Notes under the pieces: generated by a model | Databases searched by the model: none | Seen by the model: the letters and a program-made list of their open reading frames with translations, nothing else | What the model was told of the DNA's origin: nothing | In this document: positions 22,057 through 29,748 of the stretch, in pieces | Position numbering within the stretch: the stretch's first letter is position 1 | How the letters are laid out: each line of letters starts with the position of its first letter | Program-made: the position numbers and the translations under genes | Source: Candidatus Wolfebacteria bacterium | GTDB lineage: Bacteria > Patescibacteriota > Minisyncoccia > Phycocordibacterales > GCA-2401445 | Assembly (NCBI GenBank): GCA_002401445.1 | Contig: NVTD01000001.1 | Span: forward strand, 1 to 52,507 | DNA length: 52,507 bases | Reading direction: 5' to 3'

Positions 22057-22305
22057 ATGAACGAGGAAATTCTCTCCCAAGCTGTATATACATCAGCTGA
22101 AACACAAAAATTGCTGAAAATAAGCAACAGTACAATAAAACGCCTCCTTAAACGTGGCCTAATCAAAGCGAACAAAGTTGGTGGTCAGTACCGAATCCTT
22201 GGTAAAGAAATCCTAAGGGTCGTATCTCCCGATATAGAAAAAGAAGCTGTAGAGTCCTACATGTCTGTAAAGAGAAAAGTAGTTAATAAAATTAACAAAT
22301 GGTGA
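22057..22305 (+). CDS. Small MerR/BldC/excisionase-like HTH DNA-binding protein
   Basis: 82 aa. The winged-helix MerR-type motif spans residues 9-50: QAVYTSAETQKLLKISNSTI, KRLLKRGLIKANKVGGQYRI, LGKEILRVV. There is no effector domain, as in BldC or phage excisionases. A basic C-terminus follows (VKRKVVNKINKW). It stands first on the plus strand before the Wzm/Wzt genes (18 nt spacing) and behind tandem direct repeats, so it is likely to control itself and the polysaccharide operon. No integrase is nearby, which argues against an excisionase role. Confidence 0.85.
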   Translation: MNEEILSQAVYTSAETQKLLKISNSTIKRLLKRGLIKANKVGGQYRILGKEILRVVSPDIEKEAVESYMSVKRKVVNKINKW

Positions 22306-22323
22306 TACACTAACACAATTGAA

Positions 22324-23142
22324 ATGACTACAACAATCATAAAACCAAGAAAGAATTTCAGCCTAAAAGACTTTAAAGAAGTCTGGGAATACAAAGAACT
22401 TGCGTATTTTTTTGCTTGGAGAGATATAAAAGTCAGGTACAAACAAACTTTTGTTGGCATTGCCTGGGCGGTCTTTCAGCCTTTTATGGCAATGGTTGTA
22501 TTCAGTATCTTCTTTGGCAGTCTCGCAAAGATGCCTTCTGACGGGATACCGTATCCTATTTTTGTGTATTCAGGACTTTTGTTCTGGCAATTCTTTTCCT
22601 CAGCACTCACCGAAACAAGCAATTCACTGGTCGGGAACGCGAATATAATTACCAAGGTATATTTTCCACGACTTATACTTCCTATTTCTGGAATAGTAAC
22701 TAAATTTGTAGACTTTGGAATTGCCTCTATAATTCTCGTTGGTATGATGTTCTATTACAGCTTCACACCAGATCCAATAATTCTTTTAATTTTACCATTA
22801 TTACTTTTCATTACATTTATGGCAGCGATGGGCGGAGGATTATTCCTTGCCGCTATAAATGTGAAGTATAGAGACGTTCGTTATGTACTCCCCTATTTTA
22901 TACAGATGCTACTTTTTGTAACACCTGTAATATACCCAGCAAGTATAGCTGGAGCATATTCGTGGATATTAGCCCTCAACCCAATGACGGGGGTTATCAA
23001 AGCTTCACGTGCTGCTCTTTTTGATAATGCTCCAATAAACTGGGAGCTCCTTGGAATCTCTTTCGTGGCTGTTGTGATACTGCTTATCATTGGAATTATT
23101 TTCTTTAAAAAAGCCGAACGGCAGTTCGCGGATATAGTATAA
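22324..23142 (+). CDS. Polysaccharide ABC exporter, permease subunit (Wzm/TagG type)
   Basis: 272-aa ABC-2 permease: an N-terminal cytosolic helix (LKDFKEVWEYKELAYFFAWR), then DIKVRYKQTFVGIAWAVFQP, the family signature at the first transmembrane helix, and about six membrane segments. The motif AAINVKYRDVRYVLPYFIQM and a final KKAERQFADIV are typical of Wzm. It exports undecaprenyl-linked glycan across the cytoplasmic membrane with the ATPase encoded 14 nt downstream. Confidence 0.93.
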   Translation: MTTTIIKPRKNFSLKDFKEVWEYKELAYFFAWRDIKVRYKQTFVGIAWAVFQPFMAMVVFSIFFGSLAKMPSDGIPYPIFVYSGLLFWQFFSSALTETSNSLVGNANIITKVYFPRLILPISGIVTKFVDFGIASIILVGMMFYYSFTPDPIILLILPLLLFITFMAAMGGGLFLAAINVKYRDVRYVLPYFIQMLLFVTPVIYPASIAGAYSWILALNPMTGVIKASRAALFDNAPINWELLGISFVAVVILLIIGIIFFKKAERQFADIV

Positions 23143-23155
23143 GCTTATTTTATAT

Positions 23156-24412
23156 ATGGAAAACGCTATTGAAATAAAAAACGTAGGAAAAAAATATAAC
23201 ATAACGCACATGCGTGGTGGATATGTCTCTTTGAGAGACGTAATAATGAACGTATTAAAAAGTCCATTTAAGCACGTAAAACACAAAGCGAAAAGTGTAT
23301 TCGGGAAAGCCGATAATGAAGAGTTTTGGGCACTTAAGGATATTAACGTCACAATAAAGAAGGGGGAGATAATTGGAATTATAGGAGCAAATGGTGCTGG
23401 AAAATCTACACTGCTCAAACTACTCTCAAAAATCACCCCGCCAACAACAGGTGAAATACGTATGAATGGAAGAGTCGCTTCTCTTCTTGAAGTTGGCACT
23501 GGCTTTCATCCAGAATTAACGGGTAGAGAAAATATTTTTCTCAATGGTGCAATTTTAGGAATGACAAAGAAAGAGATAGTTGAACGCTTCGATGACATTA
23601 TAGAATTTTCTGGTGTTGAAAAATTTCTAGATACACCTGTTAAAAGATATTCTTCCGGAATGTATGTTCGCCTTGCATTTGCTGTGGCCGCTCACATGGA
23701 ACCGGATATTTTAATTGTCGATGAAGTATTGGCCGTTGGAGATGCAGAATTTCAAAAAAAATCCCTTGGTAAGCTAGACTCTGTATCAAAAAAAGATGGC
23801 AGAACAATTTTATTTGTAAGCCATAATATGTCTGCAATACAAAGACTTTGTAAAAGATGTATATTACTTGAAGGTGGCGAGATTAAAATGGTTGGGGAAA
23901 CAAAAAAAGTAATTGATTTTTATCTTCACCGTAAAATTGAAGCTAACAAACTATCTCTTGAAAAAAGACAAGATCGAAGCGGAAGTGGAAATGTTCAATT
24001 TACCAAATGTGAACTCGTCTCTATTACACCCCAAAACCACGCTATCAAACTAAAATTATCCTATAGAAACAAAACAGAAAATTTATATGAGGATGTAAAA
24101 ATATCTGTGGATATAAAAGATGCTAATGAAGAACACGTCTCCGATATAACAAACAATGTGCTCGACCAAAGGATCGACATCCAAAAGGGAGAGGGTAATA
24201 TTTTTCTTGAAATTTTTGGCTTCAATCTTGAAAGTGGAGAATATTCAATCAGCCTGTTCATGGCAAATGATCCAATGAATTCGGAGATATTGGACTCTAT
24301 AGAAAATGTGCTTCTATTGGATATTGATAACGATAATTTTTACAGCACGGGTAAACTACCACCAATAAGAAGCAGGTCTCTCTTTAATTTTGCGTTTAAA
24401 GACAACAATTAA
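23156..24412 (+). CDS. Polysaccharide ABC exporter, ATPase with C-terminal glycan-binding domain (Wzt type)
   Basis: 418 aa. ATPase domain: Walker A GANGAGKST at residues 77-85, signature YSSGMYVRLAFAVAAHM, Walker B PDILIVDEVLAVGD and the H-loop LFVSHNMSAI. After about residue 260 a beta-rich domain follows (NVQFTKCELVSITPQNHAIK, YEDVKISVDIKD), like the Wzt C-terminal domain that recognises the modified end of the glycan before export. That form of Wzt usually pairs with chain-terminating methyl or phosphate groups, which fits the many methyltransferases in the locus. Confidence 0.93.
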   Translation: MENAIEIKNVGKKYNITHMRGGYVSLRDVIMNVLKSPFKHVKHKAKSVFGKADNEEFWALKDINVTIKKGEIIGIIGANGAGKSTLLKLLSKITPPTTGEIRMNGRVASLLEVGTGFHPELTGRENIFLNGAILGMTKKEIVERFDDIIEFSGVEKFLDTPVKRYSSGMYVRLAFAVAAHMEPDILIVDEVLAVGDAEFQKKSLGKLDSVSKKDGRTILFVSHNMSAIQRLCKRCILLEGGEIKMVGETKKVIDFYLHRKIEANKLSLEKRQDRSGSGNVQFTKCELVSITPQNHAIKLKLSYRNKTENLYEDVKISVDIKDANEEHVSDITNNVLDQRIDIQKGEGNIFLEIFGFNLESGEYSISLFMANDPMNSEILDSIENVLLLDIDNDNFYSTGKLPPIRSRSLFNFAFKDNN

Positions 24413-24469
24413 TCTAAAGAATCAGAAGACAGGATATCTTTCTCCTCTTTTAAAAAAATAATAAAAAAT

Positions 24470-26248
24470 ATGTGTGGAATCGTAGGTATCATAGGCAAAG
24501 ATATTAGTGTGTATAACAAAAGCACACTTAATTCTATGCTCGGAACCCTCTCTCAGCGTGGCCCAGACGATCAAGGTACACTTTATTTCCCAACATGTAC
24601 CCTGGGGCAAACTCGGTTATCGATCATAGACCTTTCTTCTGGAGGGCATCAACCGATGCATGATAACAAGAACGATATATCAATAACTTTCAATGGAGAA
24701 ATTTATAATTATAAAGAACTCCGTGAAAATCTTAAGAAGAAAGGGCATCTTTTTTCCACTCAATCCGATACCGAGGTAATACTAAAAGCATACGTTGAAT
24801 ACGGATCCGATTGCCCAAAACACCTAGAGGGAATGTTTGCATTTGCCATCTGGGATAATGGAAAAGAGGAGCTGTTTATGGCACGAGATCGTTTTGGTAA
24901 AAAGCCCCTCTATTATGCATTTGATGATAAAAAGAATTTTCTAATTGCTTCTGAAATAAAGGCATTATTTGCATCAAAACAAATACGGGGTGAGATTGAT
25001 TACAAAACAATTGATAATTATCTTACTCTAATGTATGTCCCTCCACACAAAACAGTTTACAAAAACATCAAGGTGATTCCGTCAGCCTGTTTTGCTATTT
25101 TTAAAAATGATAATCTTAAAATCGAGAGATACTGGAGTCTAAAAAAGAAAAATACTCCAATAACATACGAGGAGGCAAAGGAGAAAACACGACAACTATT
25201 AACTAAATCTGTTAAAAAAAGAATGGTTGCTGACGTAGAGATTGGTTCGTTTCTGTCTGGTGGAGTAGACTCAACCCTCATAACCTCTATCGCTAAATCT
25301 TTTTCAAAAAAACCAATCAAAACATTCTCAGTTGGGTATCAGGGTTATATTAATGAACTCCCCTTCGCAAAAGAAGCTGCACAAGCCATAGAAACGGATC
25401 ATAATGAACTTCAAGCAAAAGATGACATGGTTAATGAACTCAAAACTGCTATTGAGTATTTTGATGAGCCTCATGCTGATTCATCAAATTTTCCACAATA
25501 CCTGCTCTCAAAATTTGCCTCTTCGAGTGTGAAGGTCGTGCTATCCGGTGACGGTGCAGATGAATTGTTTCTTGGTTATGGGTGGTATATGCGACACAAG
25601 AACCTCTCCTATCGCGCACATTTTAAGGAAAAAGTTTTCATGAGCCCTTTTGCTGGTTACCTCAATGCTGTGCAAATCTTTACACAAAAGGAAAGAACTA
25701 GGCTTTGGAAAAAATCAAACTACGTAAACAAGGACTTCATTAATGATGAGGTAAAAAATTCAAAACTTTCATCGGTAGAAAAAATAAATCTGTTTGATCT
25801 TACAACATCATTGCCTGGACAACTCCTAACCAAAGCAGATAGAATGGGTATGGCAAATTCTATTGAGATCCGCTCGCCATTCCTCGACCATTCCCTCGTT
25901 GAATTTATATATAGCTTGCCAGATAATTATAAAACGGATAATACTATATTCAAACGCATACTCAAAGATATATTAGGTGAAACGATGTCTCATGAATTTG
26001 TACACCGCAGAAAGCAGGGGTTTGGTGCTCCTGTAAAAAAATGGTTACGCAAAGATACATTCAAAAATGAAGTCTATTTACGACTCTACAATACAACAGC
26101 AGACATATATACCTTTCTTGATGAAAAATATATAAAAACAATGATTGATGATTTCTATATCAAAAATAGTGATCGTTACAACTATAAGATTTGGGTGTTA
26201 TACTGCTTAGAACTTTGGTTTAATTCACATAAGGAATACCTTACTTAA
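24470..26248 (+). CDS. asnB: Asparagine synthase (glutamine-hydrolysing)
   Basis: 592 aa. Class II glutaminase domain with nucleophile Cys2 (MCGIVGIIG), SQRGPDDQG, LSIIDLSSGGHQPM and FNGEIYNY. The synthetase domain has the PP-loop SFLSGGVDSTLI and SGDGADELFLGYG. AsnB members inside polysaccharide loci often amidate uronic acids rather than make free Asn; the UDP-sugar-dehydrogenase-like gene downstream would fit that, but free Asn synthesis cannot be excluded. Preceded by a 58-nt gap; no clear Shine-Dalgarno. Confidence 0.93.
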   Translation: MCGIVGIIGKDISVYNKSTLNSMLGTLSQRGPDDQGTLYFPTCTLGQTRLSIIDLSSGGHQPMHDNKNDISITFNGEIYNYKELRENLKKKGHLFSTQSDTEVILKAYVEYGSDCPKHLEGMFAFAIWDNGKEELFMARDRFGKKPLYYAFDDKKNFLIASEIKALFASKQIRGEIDYKTIDNYLTLMYVPPHKTVYKNIKVIPSACFAIFKNDNLKIERYWSLKKKNTPITYEEAKEKTRQLLTKSVKKRMVADVEIGSFLSGGVDSTLITSIAKSFSKKPIKTFSVGYQGYINELPFAKEAAQAIETDHNELQAKDDMVNELKTAIEYFDEPHADSSNFPQYLLSKFASSSVKVVLSGDGADELFLGYGWYMRHKNLSYRAHFKEKVFMSPFAGYLNAVQIFTQKERTRLWKKSNYVNKDFINDEVKNSKLSSVEKINLFDLTTSLPGQLLTKADRMGMANSIEIRSPFLDHSLVEFIYSLPDNYKTDNTIFKRILKDILGETMSHEFVHRRKQGFGAPVKKWLRKDTFKNEVYLRLYNTTADIYTFLDEKYIKTMIDDFYIKNSDRYNYKIWVLYCLELWFNSHKEYLT

Positions 26249-26250
26249 CA

Positions 26251-26784
26251 ATGAAAAACTTTATCAATAGTATATTTAGAAAAACAGGCTATCAAATATC
26301 AAAATTTGATGCCGCTCCATACGTGTTTCGAGACAAGCTCAAGATGTTTCTAGACGAAAATGTACAAGAAGGTAATATTTTAGACATCGGATCTGCCCAC
26401 TGGAATTACCCCAAAGAGCATTTCCAAAATGTAACCACGCTTGATCTGAAACAACCAGCTGATATTATTGGGAGCATCATGGATATGCCCTTTCAAGATG
26501 AGACCTTTGATTGCGTTATCTGCCTAGAAACCCTCGAGCATGTCGAAAATCCTTTTGAGGCGATGCGGGAGGTATTACGAGTACTTAAGCCTAATGGTAA
26601 GTTTATTGGTTCAACACCATTTACACACAAGCTACACGGAGAAGAGTATGGTGACTACTGGCGGTTCACGAGGCAGTGTTGGAAGAATATTCTAATGAAA
26701 GACTTTAAAGACACCTCGGTAACCCCTTATGCAGGAAAAGTACTTTCGCCAGGCTGGTATTTAGTAACAGGAAGTAAATATTAA
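26251..26784 (+). CDS. Class I SAM-dependent methyltransferase
   Basis: 177 aa. SAM-binding motif I is NILDIGSAHWNYPKEHF, the acidic end of strand 2 is TTLDLKQPADI, and motif DMPFQDETFDCVICLETLEH is followed by LRVLKPNGKFIGSTPFTHKL, as in Methyltransf_11 proteins. Probably modifies the glycan or a sugar nucleotide. It begins 2 nt after asnB. At 177 aa it is a short version without extra substrate domains. Confidence 0.85.
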   Translation: MKNFINSIFRKTGYQISKFDAAPYVFRDKLKMFLDENVQEGNILDIGSAHWNYPKEHFQNVTTLDLKQPADIIGSIMDMPFQDETFDCVICLETLEHVENPFEAMREVLRVLKPNGKFIGSTPFTHKLHGEEYGDYWRFTRQCWKNILMKDFKDTSVTPYAGKVLSPGWYLVTGSKY

Positions 26785-26790
26785 ATAAAT

Positions 26791-27435
26791 TTGATAGAAA
26801 ATTTAGTAAAAAAAATTAAATGTAAGATAGTTGTATCTAAGAGAAACTTAGTAAGCAACATCAAAACATATTTCTTAATAAAGAAATTACTAAAAGGAAC
26901 CAACGAAATTAAATTGGAGTTAGGAGATATAAGAAAAAGAGAGGCAACGAACGATTGGATTACGGTTGATATAAAGACAGGGAGTGATCTTCGTGTAGAT
27001 TTATCAAGGCCATTGCCCTTTCCAGACAACTCCGTGGATATGATATATTCATCACATTTACTGGAACACTTTTCTTACCCAAATCCCATGATGGATTTGC
27101 TAAATGAGTGTCACAGAATACTCAAGCCCGGAGGAGTTTTCAGTAGCGCTGTGCCCAATGCAAGAAACTATGCAGAGATTTATTTAAATCAAAAAAAAGA
27201 TTTAGATAACTTCTTACAACACCTCTCCGGAATTAACTTTGATTTAAATATCGATTATCTAAATTACATGTCCTATATGAGAGGTGAACACAAACATCTA
27301 TTTGATGAAGAAAATTTACCCATCATTCTTGAAAAGTCTGGCTTTAATGATGTTAAATTAAGAAAATTTGACCCCACCGTAGATAGAGAAGAAAGAGCAT
27401 TTGAATCAATTTATATTCAGGGAATAAAAATCTAG
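26791..27435 (+). CDS. Class I SAM-dependent methyltransferase (TTG start)
   Basis: 214 aa. It belongs to the group where motif I is replaced by ELGDIRKREATNDWITVDIK and followed by LRVDLSRPLPFPDNSVDMIY, SSHLLEHFSYPNPMMDLLNE and CHRILKPGGVFSSAVPNARN. Such predicted SAM-dependent methyltransferases are frequent in capsule clusters. TTG at 26791 is the only start that keeps the whole domain; it lies 6 nt after the previous stop. The helical basic N-terminus (residues 1-35) may contact membrane or lipid-linked substrate. Confidence 0.75.
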   Translation: MIENLVKKIKCKIVVSKRNLVSNIKTYFLIKKLLKGTNEIKLELGDIRKREATNDWITVDIKTGSDLRVDLSRPLPFPDNSVDMIYSSHLLEHFSYPNPMMDLLNECHRILKPGGVFSSAVPNARNYAEIYLNQKKDLDNFLQHLSGINFDLNIDYLNYMSYMRGEHKHLFDEENLPIILEKSGFNDVKLRKFDPTVDREERAFESIYIQGIKI

Positions 27436-27468
27436 GGGTACATAAATACAGTTTCTCATCCTGCGCCA

Positions 27469-27502
27469 ACAAGAAGAATATCTCCTTGTTATTTCTTTCT
27501 TT
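27469..27502 (+). terminator. Possible terminator between convergent genes
   Basis: AACAAGAAG ... CTCCTTGTT (9 positions, one mismatch) then ATTTCTTTCTTTT on the plus strand. It overlaps the end of the convergent minus-strand gene. Confidence 0.4.
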
Positions 27503-29528
27503 TGAAAAACTTACCTACTGAGATTCCTAATTCAATCGCCCGTGGCACACTTGTTGTTACTTTACCAGAAAATATTTGCCAAAATCCTGGAAACACTTCG
27601 TTAATAATTGTCGGCCGAGCATCAGTTTTTTCTTTTTTGGGCAAAACAACTCTTGTCACATAAAGAGATGAGATAGGTTGGCATTTCTCAATATCCTCTA
27701 AATATGGGGCCCACTTTTTCTTATAATTATCAAATCTCCTCATTCTCCTTTTTTCGTCATTGTAATAAGGAATATCAAACTTGAAGTTTGGAGCCTCCCC
27801 AACAACCCTCTCCAAAACTGAAAGCTCTACATCATAAAAAAGATATTTTTTTGAAAAACCAAAAGGCATAACACCGAAAAATGGACCATCTATTACTGAC
27901 CACCCCTCTTTACTCCATGGTGTCTTCACAACAGGCATTTCACACAACTCATATTGATATGTGTTAAGTGGTAAACCAAAAAGACTATTGATGTGATTTA
28001 TATTTCCATATGCAGCATTGATAATGGCCCCACAATTAACAGTCTTTTGGACTTTTCCTGTTTTATATATAATATTAAATCCGTCGGAATTTTTCTTAAT
28101 ACCAACCACCTCTGTTTTTGTCAAAAGCGTCATGTTGGGTGTCATGGCTATTTTTTTGTTAAGGATATCTCTTATTACATTCGCGTCAAAAATCTTCTCC
28201 GGAACTTTTGCACTTAAAGATATTTTTTCTTTAGATAAATTTGCCTCGACAGGCCAAGATTTTTTATATGGTAGCCTAAGTTTTCTACAAAATTGATGGA
28301 AGTCTTCAGGGTTAGTTAAACTTCCATGCTTGGCAATTAAATAATAATTATTAAGATCCTTGACGATAGCTTTATCAAAAAATCTCTCAAAAATAGCATT
28401 TGTACGTCTACTTTCTCTAGCGGTCTTTTCATCACGAGGATAGTGATACCCCATATGAACCCTGCATTGATTTACAAGAGAGGCCCCAGTAATTATTTCT
28501 GATGCTTTTTCAAAGACTACAACTGAGTAGCCCTTTTTAGCTATTTCTAGAGCTGATAGAATACCGAAAATTCCACCGCCAATTACAACAACCAGTTTAG
28601 ACGCATGCTCTACAATACGGATTTCTTCCTTTGCAATAGGTAAATATCTATGGAGTGTTAAAATATTATTATCCGAACCATTTCCACTAAAGTATTTAAG
28701 GGAGCTGCTTATCATTTTTTCCAAAACATCTTCACGTACTTGATGTTCTTTTTTTGCAATGGTTATCGATGGATATTTTACAAAACCACCTGACCCCAAA
28801 ATACCTGAGAAATTTGCAACAAGAGCGGGCTTATCGTCTCCATTTAAGAAAATCTTAACAATTTCTGTCTTCTTTACATCAGTAATATTTGAAACAATGT
28901 GTATATTTTTTTTACCAACATATCGTAAGGCAATGCTATTGTCCGAGGAATTCTCAACAACAAAATTAGACTTTCCCTTAATAAGCTTAGTGTCAAACAG
29001 AATCTGTAGAATGTGTGGCAAAAAAGCTGTTGTGGCCGTATAAGACTCTTTACGAGGAGATTTAAAAGATCGAGAAAAAACTACATCTACCGAGGATATC
29101 TTACTTTTGTTTTTTTTCACAAAACTCGTTACTTCCTCCACTAATTTTGAATAATGCCACTGCGAAGCGACAAGAATTTTCAATTTATGATGATGTGCTA
29201 AATATTGTATTTGTGACAATTCTTTCTTAGTAATTGCAATCGGTTTAGGAAGAACAAAATTTTTAGCGCCAATTTTAATAAAATCCTCCATCACAGCAAT
29301 TATCGAGTCTTGGTGAACAGAAATATCAAAAACATCTCTTTTATCAGGTTTTCCAAAATTTTTCTCCCACCCAATGGCTGAACTAAAAAATGGAACATCG
29401 AAAAATATGGCATCTTTGGGCTTACCTCTGCTTATCACTGTCTTTAGTTTGGCATTCTTGAATTTTTTGTATTTATTAGCAATTCTTGTTCCATGCACTC
29501 CTGCGCCAATTATTGTGATATTTACCAT
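27489..29528 (-). CDS. Fusion: Gfo/Idh/MocA-like NAD(P) domain plus FAD-dependent oxidoreductase (DAO type)
   Basis: 679 aa from the ATG at 29528. Residues about 1-310 form a Rossmann domain (VNITIIGAGVHGTRIANKYK) with NFVLPKPIAITKKE, the KP motif of Gfo/Idh/MocA oxidoreductases, then LVASQWHYS and a beta-sheet domain. From about residue 314 a second nucleotide-binding site begins, LVVVIGGGIFGILSALEIAK (GxGxxG for FAD), followed by VFEKASEIITGASLVNQCRV, HMGYHYPRD and GAIINAAYGNIN, typical of DAO/GlpO-like FAD oxidases. I infer a bifunctional redox enzyme acting on a sugar or glycan-linked acid. The upstream 30 codons to 29618 look non-coding. Opposite in direction to its neighbours. Confidence 0.85.
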   Translation of the reverse strand: MVNITIIGAGVHGTRIANKYKKFKNAKLKTVISRGKPKDAIFFDVPFFSSAIGWEKNFGKPDKRDVFDISVHQDSIIAVMEDFIKIGAKNFVLPKPIAITKKELSQIQYLAHHHKLKILVASQWHYSKLVEEVTSFVKKNKSKISSVDVVFSRSFKSPRKESYTATTAFLPHILQILFDTKLIKGKSNFVVENSSDNSIALRYVGKKNIHIVSNITDVKKTEIVKIFLNGDDKPALVANFSGILGSGGFVKYPSITIAKKEHQVREDVLEKMISSSLKYFSGNGSDNNILTLHRYLPIAKEEIRIVEHASKLVVVIGGGIFGILSALEIAKKGYSVVVFEKASEIITGASLVNQCRVHMGYHYPRDEKTARESRRTNAIFERFFDKAIVKDLNNYYLIAKHGSLTNPEDFHQFCRKLRLPYKKSWPVEANLSKEKISLSAKVPEKIFDANVIRDILNKKIAMTPNMTLLTKTEVVGIKKNSDGFNIIYKTGKVQKTVNCGAIINAAYGNINHINSLFGLPLNTYQYELCEMPVVKTPWSKEGWSVIDGPFFGVMPFGFSKKYLFYDVELSVLERVVGEAPNFKFDIPYYNDEKRRMRRFDNYKKKWAPYLEDIEKCQPISSLYVTRVVLPKKEKTDARPTIINEVFPGFWQIFSGKVTTSVPRAIELGISVGKFFKRKK

Positions 29529-29734
29529 AATATAAGAAACTTTTTGAGAATATTTTAGCTTTAAGCGTCTACTGTTAAAACAAAAGCTCAACAGCAAAAA
29601 TCCCCAACATTGTAACAAAGAAAACCCCTTCTATCAATGGCCGCTGAGTCCTAGTTTGTGATAAAATATCAATGTTTAATCACACTATGTAACCACGCTA
29701 TATATTGTATGCAAGCGCCCAATTTACAACATTG

Positions 29735-29740
29735 TATAAT
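29735..29740 (+). promoter_or_regulatory. -10 box TATAAT of the two-domain glycosyltransferase, leaderless type
   Basis: TATAAT, then TCATAATC (8 nt) and the ATG at 29749. No good -35 seen. Confidence 0.55.
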
Positions 29741-29748
29741 TCATAATC

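Noticed and set aside
22057-22305. Excisionase of an integrated element
   Set aside because: The HTH protein has the right size, but there is no integrase, attachment repeat or phage gene nearby; a BldC-like regulator of the glycan locus fits better.
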